DNA of 64,000 bases from Streptomyces ferrugineus (GTDB taxonomy: Bacteria > Actinomycetota > Actinomycetes > Streptomycetales > Streptomycetaceae), in NCBI RefSeq assembly GCF_015160855.1, contig NZ_CP063373.1, positions 4,960,001 through 5,024,000 of the forward strand, given 5' to 3'. This document shows, one piece after another, positions 18,920 to 25,572 of this stretch (positions are counted from its first letter, which is position 1; every line of letters begins with the position of its first letter). A program made the position numbers and the translations under genes. The notes under the pieces were generated by a model that was not told the DNA's origin, ran no database searches, and saw only the letters and a program-made list of their open reading frames with translations.

Positions 18920-20152
18920 ATGCGGTGGGGCGGGCTGGGCAGGTGTGATCGGGGGGTGGATCAAGGTAGAGGGGCCGGCCGGGGGGCTGTGCTGCCGAGG
19001 GCGTTGGTGGTGCGTCGTCTGCTGGAGCGGCAGCAGGCTGGGGAGTTGTCGACGCGGCATGTGCGGGCGGTTGCTGAGACGGTGGGTGTTTCGGAGCGTA
19101 CGGTCTGGCGCTGGCTGGAGCAGGCGAAGGCGACGGGGCGGGCGGAGGCGCCGGTCCGGCAGGGATACGTGGTGTCGGACGAGGTGTGGGAGCTGCTGGG
19201 TGAGGCGGGGGGCAATGTCTCGGAGCTGAGGCGTCGGCTGGTGGCTGCCGGCGGTGAGGTGCCAGTTCCGTCGATGTCGACGTTGAGCCGGGTGATCCGC
19301 AGGGACCGACGGGCGGGGCGGGCTTTGCTGACCGGGCGGGAGCCTGAGGTGGCCGGGCCGCGCCGGGCGGATCCCCTCAGCGAGCTGGGCCTGAACGTGG
19401 TGGCCGAGAAAGGCGTCGGTGGGCAGGTGTTTCTGCGGGAGCAGAAGCACCTGGCGCAGGTCCCGGTCCTGGTCCCGGATGCCCAGGTGGTGCACACGCC
19501 TGCTGTGCGGTCGGTGCTGCGGACGGTCGCGCACGCGGCCGCGGTCGGGGCGGTGGTGTGTCTGTACGGCGACGCTGGCCAGGGTAAGACCGTCGCGTTG
19601 CAGTACGCCCTTTCCCAGTTGCCGCACCCGGCCCGGGTCCGTCGGGTCCATGTCGGTGTGCACCCGACGGTTCCCGAACTGCGCCGGGTGCTCGCAGACG
19701 CCCTCGAGCTGGGCAGGCGTCTGCCGCGCGGGGCGGGGGAGGCCGACCTGATGCTGGTGAACGCGCTACGGCAGCCCCGCGTGCTGGTACTGGACGAGGC
19801 ACAGCGCCTTCCGGGGCCGGCGCTGGAGTTTCTGCGCGGGCTATGGGACCACCCGGACACGGACACGGCACTCGTGCTGGCGGGCGCGGGCAGCGAACGG
19901 GCGCTGCGCCGGGTGCCCGCGCTGGCCTCTCGGGTGCTGACCTGGGAGTTGGTGCCGCGCCTCAGCGCGCGTTGCGCGGGAGTTGACGAAGTGACACCTC
20001 CCCGCTGCGCGGGGAGGTCCGGCTCTGCGCTGCGCTTCGAGCCGTGTGTCCCTTCCGCTGCGCTTCAGGGACTTGTGAGCCTGCTGACGCAGTCTCACGC
20101 GGCCCCGGGAACCGGGGCCTTGAAGGTCCATCCGCTGCGCTCCCGGACCTAG
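18920..20152 (+). CDS. HTH-AAA+ transposition ATPase, copy 2, C-terminus replaced
   Basis: An N-terminal HTH (STRHVRAVAETVGVSERTVW), almost identical to the one of the neighbouring transposase, is followed by VPVPSMSTLSRVIRRDRRAG. An AAA+ domain comes next: Walker A LYGDAGQGKT, Walker B VLVLDEAQRL and LVLAGAGSERALRR. After VLTWELVPRL (about 19,965) the homology to copy 1 ends, and the frame runs through a hairpin cluster to a chance stop at 20152, losing the C-terminal lid and transposase-contact region. The true start is uncertain; a GTG near 18,989 is possible. It is probably non-functional. Confidence 0.62.
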   Translation: MRWGGLGRCDRGVDQGRGAGRGAVLPRALVVRRLLERQQAGELSTRHVRAVAETVGVSERTVWRWLEQAKATGRAEAPVRQGYVVSDEVWELLGEAGGNVSELRRRLVAAGGEVPVPSMSTLSRVIRRDRRAGRALLTGREPEVAGPRRADPLSELGLNVVAEKGVGGQVFLREQKHLAQVPVLVPDAQVVHTPAVRSVLRTVAHAAAVGAVVCLYGDAGQGKTVALQYALSQLPHPARVRRVHVGVHPTVPELRRVLADALELGRRLPRGAGEADLMLVNALRQPRVLVLDEAQRLPGPALEFLRGLWDHPDTDTALVLAGAGSERALRRVPALASRVLTWELVPRLSARCAGVDEVTPPRCAGRSGSALRFEPCVPSAALQGLVSLLTQSHAAPGTGALKVHPLRSRT

Positions 20153-20166
20153 CCCGCTTTGCGGGC
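19996..20166. repeat. cluster of seven short hairpins, four with GCTGCGC loops
   Basis: In 171 bases seven inverted repeats stand side by side. Their stems are ACCTCCCC/GGGGAGGT (19996-20018, loop GCTGCGC), CGGCTC/GAGCCG (20020-20044), GTCCCT/AGGGAC (20048-20072), GTGAG/CTCAC (20075-20098, with an inner CTGC/GCAG), GGCCCCGG/CCGGGGCC (20101-20119, loop GAA), AGGTCC/GGACCT (20124-20150), and GCCCGC/GCGGGC (20152-20166). Four loops contain GCTGCGC. This layout and loop recall the palindromes at Streptomyces telomeres. Being internal, it could be a telomere relic, a transposon end or a structured RNA. Confidence 0.75.
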
Positions 20167-20458
20167 AGCTGGCTACGAGGGCCGGGGTGGGTGTTTCCTT
20201 CGCGGAGAACTTTCCGGGAATCCGGATTCTGGGGTGGTGCCTCCCAGGCTGGAGATCACGGTGGTTGTGGTGCGGGGTGTCCGGGCGGGTGTGGTGATGT
20301 CAGTTCCTCTTGGGTCGGGTGAGTTCCTTGCAGTTGGCGGTTGGTCGGTGGTGCTGGTGACCAGTGAGCCAGAGGCGGATTTCCGCCGGAGAGAGCGCTT
20401 CTCGGGGTTGTAAATGGTGGGCATGGTATGAGGAGCGCCGAGTCCGGCTGACCTGCAG

Positions 20459-21382
20459 GTGATCTGTGAACTCGCCGGGCGGGGCGTGGTGGTGACGGTG
20501 AGCCAGTTGGAGAGCTGGCGGCGGGGGCTCGGGCGGGGTCGGGGGTCGGTGGTGGTGGAGAGCGCGGCATCTTCGGCAGGGGCGGGATCGTCGGTTGGCG
20601 GTGCTGGAGTGGTTCGCCGAGGCCAGTATGCCCGTACAGCCGGGAGTGGTTGAGGTGCCGGAGCCCCCGATCGGCGCCGTGCGTCAGGCTCTTGTGTGGG
20701 TGCTGGAGAGGTCGGTGTCGCAGCGGCTGGTGGAGTGTGCTCGAAGCGTGGCTGGGTCGGGTGAGGAGGCTGGGGAAGGGTGTGGTGCACCTGGTGGCCG
20801 CGATCGGTCTGGGGGCGCAGGAGGTTGGGGCGGATGCGCTGGCCGAGGCGTTCGCCGCGTTCGGCATGTTCGGGCTGACGGTGGAGGGCTGGGCGCAGAT
20901 GGCTGGGTGCGGCCGAACGCGGCGAGAGGCCACCGGTGGACTGGGGGCTGCTTGAGCGGCATGCGGACGTGGTGGGGCCGGTTGAGCGGGCCAGTGATGA
21001 GGAGTTGGTGCAGGCACGGACGGTGCTGGTCGGCCTGCGCGGCTTCTACGGGCTGTACGTGCTGCTCATGCCGGACACGCCAGCGCTGGCCGCGCTGCGG
21101 CAACGGATCGACGACTTCGGCATGTTCCTGTTCCTGGACCACCTCATCGCTGTGATCCCCTCCCCCACACAGTTCGCCGAGGCCCTGGCGGTCTGCCTGG
21201 AGCCGTTCTTCGGCAACCTGTACGAGGCGCTGATGGAGCAGCTCGCGGCCGACCCCAACCTCTTCCGTATTCCCGGCGACGACACCGGCGCCGCCGGCTT
21301 CGGAGAGACCTGGATCCGCACCGTACGCGAGCTGGCGAGCGCTGCGCGGCAGGAAGGCGGAGGGGCGTGGAACACCGTCTGA
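20459..21382 (+). pseudogene. hypothetical HTH-type protein, several frameshifts
   Basis: Coherent protein blocks follow one another in different frames: VICELAGRGVVVTVSQLESWRRG (MerR-like HTH start), LAVLEWFAEASMPVQPGVVEVPEPP, VVHLVAAIGLGAQEVGADALAEAF, then VDWGLLERHADVVGPVERASDEELVQAR through LDHLIAVIPSPTQFAEAL to the stop at 21382. At least three indels are needed. The family is not recognised; the last 150 residues are helical and well preserved. Confidence 0.5.
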
Positions 21383-21426
21383 TGCTGGTACGGCGCCAGA
21401 TAGGACTCAACAGGCAGTGGCGGTAG

Positions 21427-22797
21427 TCAGCCCTGGACAACCGGCGCCGCAAGGCTCGTACCGCGGGCGATGGCGTTGAACAGGTCCGGGAACGGACGGA
21501 GCTCCTCCAGATGGGCCTTCCAGATCTCGTCCCGCGCCTCGCCAAGGTGCGCGGTGGTGAAATACAGCGCAACGAGGTAGCCGGGCATAGCACGGCCCCA
21601 GGTCTGGCCGTTTTCGTTGTCCCACCATGCTCTGAGGACTGCCTTCGTGTCCTCCAGGCTCATCAGGCTGGCGCTGGGGAGGATGGCGGTGCGGGCGACC
21701 AATTCGCCCTCGTCAAAGCTGCGCACCTCCGTGAGCAGGCCGGGCAGATAGGGGAGAAAGTAGGGGGCAGGTCGGGCGCCGATCACCCGGGACCGCTCGG
21801 CTACCGGAAGCACCGCGAATGTGCTCGTCAGGGCGGGCAGACTCGTGCGCACATCGGGGTAGGCCACCAGAGCGAGGGCCCTGGTCTCATCGGGCCGGAG
21901 ATAGCCAATCGCTGGGACCTGGGTGGCAATGCTGGTGATCTTGGTGTTGTAGAGCGTACGCATGGGGTCGGGCAGGGCTTTCCAGAACGCAGGCAGGTCG
22001 CCGAGGCGACCGAGGGCCGCGAGCTGGACCGCAGGCTCAGCGTTTTCGAGCCTGGGCATGTGCCGGGCCAGGCACTCCTCGGCCAAGGGCTGGTCGCGAT
22101 CGGCGAACAGGCGCAGGCACTGAGCCATCCGATCGGCGAACATCGGTGCTGCGAGAGGCATGTTGTCGTCCTCGATCTGCAGCAGGGCGAACTTGGCGGC
22201 GAAGTCGACCAGCTTCGCGCGGGAGGTGCGGCGAACACGGTCGAAGAAGGTGTGGCCGAGGTAGCCGGCCTCGAACGTGAACGCGGGATCTGCAACGTGG
22301 GCGATGAAGCTGTCCCGCACCTTGCGGCCCTGGCTCGGCTGGTGCACCAGAACTGCGTCGAGAGCCGCCGCGAGATGGGCGCGGGCGTACTCGGATGTCG
22401 GGACGTACAGCTCCCCCATGGGGCGCAGGGAGGGGTGGGCGCACAGGTGCCGGTCCTCGCGCAGCCGCTCAAGCTGTGTCTTTTGCGTGCTGTCGATCAG
22501 TTCCAGCTTCTCCGCAATGTCCAAGATGGTCTTCTCGACGTTGAGCATGAGGGGAACCGCGTCGGCCTGGCCGGGCTGCTGGGCGCGCTCGACGGTTTCG
22601 GCCAGTGGGCGGGCGTCGGGCTCGCCTTCCTCCTTGAGGACCTCGATCTTGTGAATCAGGTCCGCGCACACCGCTGTCCAGGTCAGCACGATGGCAGCCC
22701 GGGCGGCGCCGATGGCGTAGCAACGGTGTGCTTCCTTCACCAGCGGCCGTACGTCCGGGTTGACCACCCGGTTCACCAGGTCGTCCAAGTCGAGCAT
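21427..22797 (-). CDS. HEPN-motif hypothetical protein (defence-type)
   Basis: An intact 456-residue protein. The N-terminal about 140 residues are helical, with AIGAARAAIVLTWTAVCADL and the motif REDRHLCAHPSL near residue 115. R-H-L-C-A-H fits the RxxxxH signature of HEPN RNases and their relatives. The rest is a long helical domain with no recognised motif (YLGHTFFDRVRRTSRAKLVDF, RAWWDNENGQTWGRAMPG). HEPN proteins act as RNA-cleaving toxins or sensors in phage defence; that role is inferred. It is the first of three RxxxxH proteins in 4 kb. The ATG at 22797 has GGGGA upstream. Confidence 0.6.
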   Translation of the reverse strand: MLDLDDLVNRVVNPDVRPLVKEAHRCYAIGAARAAIVLTWTAVCADLIHKIEVLKEEGEPDARPLAETVERAQQPGQADAVPLMLNVEKTILDIAEKLELIDSTQKTQLERLREDRHLCAHPSLRPMGELYVPTSEYARAHLAAALDAVLVHQPSQGRKVRDSFIAHVADPAFTFEAGYLGHTFFDRVRRTSRAKLVDFAAKFALLQIEDDNMPLAAPMFADRMAQCLRLFADRDQPLAEECLARHMPRLENAEPAVQLAALGRLGDLPAFWKALPDPMRTLYNTKITSIATQVPAIGYLRPDETRALALVAYPDVRTSLPALTSTFAVLPVAERSRVIGARPAPYFLPYLPGLLTEVRSFDEGELVARTAILPSASLMSLEDTKAVLRAWWDNENGQTWGRAMPGYLVALYFTTAHLGEARDEIWKAHLEELRPFPDLFNAIARGTSLAAPVVQG

Positions 22798-22869
22798 GTG
22801 TTCCCCGTCCCCTTCGTGCTGTACGGCGATCGGCAGCCTCTGCCTGTCGGGAAGAGACTACGAGGCGAG

Positions 22870-22907
22870 CTACGCAGTCAGGGCAGGCTTCTGCCCTGAC
22901 TGCGTAG
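22870..22907. terminator. 17-bp perfect stem-loop between two HEPN genes
   Basis: CTACGCAGTCAGGGCAG (22870-22886) pairs exactly with 22891-22907 around the loop GCTT. It lies downstream of the 24300-23179 gene and upstream of the 22797-21427 gene, both on the minus strand. A transcription terminator between them is the simplest reading; it lacks a long T-run, as is usual in Streptomyces. Confidence 0.6.
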
Positions 22908-23131
22908 GGCCGGCGCTGACACGAGCCCCGCCGGATGAGGTATGGAAGGCTGCGCCGGTTCGTGTGGACCCGGCCGCCCAGCCGCTGCACGGAGCGGTAC
23001 GGCTCGTCCTGCCACCCGCTGTTCACGACACAGCGAGCCCGCGCTTCGCTGTGCAGCCCGACGAGCTGCCTGCGCCGGGCTGAGCAACCGCCCCTGGCCG
23101 TTTTCCGGTGGGTGAGATAGGGCCCCGGGGC

Positions 23132-23249
23132 GGCGGCCTCGTCCGTCCAATCGCCGTCGAACAGGACGGCGACCAGGTTCACGTGCGTGTCGGGGAGTTG
23201 GCCGGCGGGGTGCTTGGTTCGGGCCTTGGCCAGCCATGCTCCGACGGCT
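23132..23249 (-). pseudogene. 3' fragment of a helicase gene
   Basis: Encodes VGAWLAKARTKHPAGQLPD and FDGDWTDEA, matching the C-terminus of the helicase at 36.8-39.3 kb (IGAWLAKARTKHRAGQLPD and so on). DNA identity is high over about 110 bases (23132-23241 against 36838-36947), in the same orientation. It overlaps, in another frame, the last codons of the next gene, so a recombination joined the two. Confidence 0.85.
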
Positions 23250-24300
23250 CGTCCGGCTCCAGGCCGCGGGTGTTGGGCTGCGGGTCGGTCTCGGACATCG
23301 TCAGATTTTGGTCGAAGGCGAGGGTGGCGCAGTCGGGGCACAGCAGTTCTTCAGAGTCGGCCGGCACGCACCGCCCGCAGCCACCCCCGCACAGGGTCAA
23401 GGCGGTGCCGGCGAAGTCAGTCGCGCAGGAGAAGCACAGCTTGCGCGGGGTGTCCGGGGCGTCCGCGGTCACAGCAGTGACCAGTGCCTCGGCTTCGCAG
23501 GCGGGGCAGACCCAGAGGTCGCGCTCGTCATGGCCCGGCATGCCGTAGAGCTGGAAGGTGTACTCGTCGGCGACCGTTAATGTGCTGTCCCATGCCTTGA
23601 GACAGAAGCGGCACTTGGGTAGATCCCCTCCCAACACCAGGGTCATCTGCTCGCATTCGGGACACGTCACCGTGCGGTTGGCCACGTCCTTGAGTTCGGT
23701 GCGCAGCTCGTTGCGGCGTTTCTTGAGGTATGCCTCGATGCGCGCGAGCTTTCCGCGGACGGCCGCGAGCATCAGGTCGGCGTCGTCGCGCTGCTCTGTG
23801 TCGAGGCGGGGCAGCAGGTGGTCGGCGATGAAGGGCAGCAGGAAGTTCAGCACGTCGGCGGCGCGTGCCTCGACCGCACCAGCCGGGGCGGTGAAGGCGT
23901 AGTGCTGCAGGGCGTTGCGGTCGCGGGCAAGTTTCTTCACCGCGGCGAGGGCCTTGTCCGGCAGGTCGAGGCCGGTGATCTGCGTCAGCCGGGTGAAGGC
24001 CTCGTCGGTGGTGCAGCTCTCGAAGTCCGCGTTGTCGAAGGCGGTGCGGGTGGCGGTCTCCGGCTTCTTGAAGACCAGGGTCCAGTGCTCGTCCTGGAGG
24101 CGGGCCTTGAGCAGGACCTCGGTGGCGGCCTGAAGGTGCAGGACGGCGTACTTCAGGGCGCGGGCATCGGGCAGCCCGGCCGGGTCGGCGGTCAGCCGGT
24201 CGGCCACGTCAATGAGGTAGTCCAGGCCGTTGGTGATCAGCGGGTAGTGCACGTCCGGACGCTGGCTTGTGCCTTTCACCGGCTGAGACCAGCGGGCCAT
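23179..24300 (-). CDS. HEPN-motif protein with zinc ribbons
   Basis: A 373-residue protein from ATG 24300. The N-terminal helical part has LKYAVLHLQAATEVLLKARLQ and the RxxxxH motif RDRNALQHYAF (about residue 128), typical of HEPN domains. A coiled basic stretch (LARIEAYLKKRRNEL) leads to a Cys-rich tail with repeated CxxC pairs: CPECEQ, CRFC, CPACEAE, CFSCATDF, CGGGCGRC and CPDC, i.e. several zinc ribbons. The last about 25 residues are read out of frame from a helicase fragment, so the original C-terminus was replaced. A nucleic-acid-binding RNase or sensor role is inferred. Confidence 0.65.
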   Translation of the reverse strand: MARWSQPVKGTSQRPDVHYPLITNGLDYLIDVADRLTADPAGLPDARALKYAVLHLQAATEVLLKARLQDEHWTLVFKKPETATRTAFDNADFESCTTDEAFTRLTQITGLDLPDKALAAVKKLARDRNALQHYAFTAPAGAVEARAADVLNFLLPFIADHLLPRLDTEQRDDADLMLAAVRGKLARIEAYLKKRRNELRTELKDVANRTVTCPECEQMTLVLGGDLPKCRFCLKAWDSTLTVADEYTFQLYGMPGHDERDLWVCPACEAEALVTAVTADAPDTPRKLCFSCATDFAGTALTLCGGGCGRCVPADSEELLCPDCATLAFDQNLTMSETDPQPNTRGLEPDEPSEHGWPRPEPSTPPANSPTRT

Positions 24301-24611
24301 CGCCTCTCCCCCTTGCCCGGGCGTCGGATGCCCGATCCCTACGCGCGCGGGCTGTACACGCACCGCTTGTCGTTGTCCCGGTCGGTTCTGATTCCGGGTA
24401 CGGAGAGCCTATTCGGCGCCTGGACCTCGCCGTACAGACATTTGCGGGTTGCGGGTCCTTCCCGCCTGGGGCGGTCAGCTCCGTGGGGTGTACCAGGGTC
24501 GGACCGTGCAGCGAGGCTGTGGGGGGGCCACCCGGCTTGGGAAAAGGCAGGTGTCTTTCCAACGTACGTGTCATCCTGGCCGGTTGGCTTGCGAGGTGAA
24601 GCGGAGAAGAC

Positions 24612-25424
24612 GTGGCAGCACACAAGCACATGCCCTGGCCTGCGCCGGTCGTCACGGCGGTGTCCGGTGTCCTCGGCGACACCGACCAGGGACTGACCAG
24701 GACGGAGATCGGGCAGCTGCTGGCGGCCGTGCGGGTGCCGGAGGTTGAGGGCGGCAACAAGCGGGAGCGGCTGGCCGGGGCGCTGTTGGCGCAGCAGGCA
24801 CGCCAGCAGGCGTCGAACTGTGTGATCGCGTTCATCACCGCGGCGATGGCTCCGGTGCGCTACGCGCGGCAGCCGCACACGTTCTCGCGCCGGCAGGACG
24901 ACCTCAACGAGGTCCTCGTCCACGTCGGGCTGCGGGTCAACGACGAGGGCAAGCTCGCCAAGGGCCCGGCGGCGGCCACCCTGAGCGAGGCGGCGCGGCA
25001 TGCCAGTTCGCTGCGGGCCGAGCTGCGCCGCCGCTGTACGCATCCGGAGGTCTTGCGCTACTGCACGCTGGAGATCCTCGCCAAGAACCCTTTCCACGCG
25101 AGCCTGGAGGCGGTCAAGTCGGTGGCCGACCGGCTGCGGACCCTCACCGGCGAGGGCCTGGACGGGGCTCGCCTGGTCGACACGGTGCTCATGCCCGGCC
25201 GGGGCACCGCCCGGGTGGCCATCAACGCGAACGCCACCGGGCCGGAACTGGATGAGCAGAAGGGGCTGGCGAACCTGGTCAAGGGCTTGTTCAGCATGTA
25301 TCGCAACCCGGCCGCGCACGAGCCGCGGCTTCACCGCACGGTCACCGACGAGGAGTTGCTGGAGCTGCTGACCACGCTGTCGATGGTGCACCGGCGCCTT
25401 GATGGCGCGTACGTCACGCCCTGA
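24612..25424 (+). CDS. TIGR02391-like HEPN protein
   Basis: A 270-residue protein resembling the TIGR02391 (Ymh) family. The conserved C-terminal block GLANLVKGLFSMYRNPAAHEPRL carries R-N-P-A-A-H, the family's HEPN-type RxxxxH (about residue 230). The N-terminal part contains an HTH-like segment (GLTRTEIGQLLAAV) and the helical middle YARQPHTFSRRQDDLNEVL. The family is often encoded near restriction and abortive-infection genes. GTG at 24612 is taken as the start; GGAG lies about eight bases upstream. It diverges from the preceding HEPN-zinc-ribbon gene with about 310 bases between. Confidence 0.72.
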   Translation: MAAHKHMPWPAPVVTAVSGVLGDTDQGLTRTEIGQLLAAVRVPEVEGGNKRERLAGALLAQQARQQASNCVIAFITAAMAPVRYARQPHTFSRRQDDLNEVLVHVGLRVNDEGKLAKGPAAATLSEAARHASSLRAELRRRCTHPEVLRYCTLEILAKNPFHASLEAVKSVADRLRTLTGEGLDGARLVDTVLMPGRGTARVAINANATGPELDEQKGLANLVKGLFSMYRNPAAHEPRLHRTVTDEELLELLTTLSMVHRRLDGAYVTP

Positions 25425-25572
25425 GGTATTAGCTGCAGAGACCACCAGGCCCACCAGACCAGATGCGCCGTGTGCCCGCAGTCGTCCCGTCCCCCCTGGC
25501 TGAAGGCATGACCGGTGAACGGCTTGCGACACCGACCTGACCGGGCAGCCTGTGTCCGGGCCCGGCGGGGCA

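Noticed and set aside
19996..20166. Calling the hairpin cluster a functional telomere
   Set aside because: It lies inside continuous sequence with genes on both sides, so it cannot be an active end here; only similarity in style is claimed.
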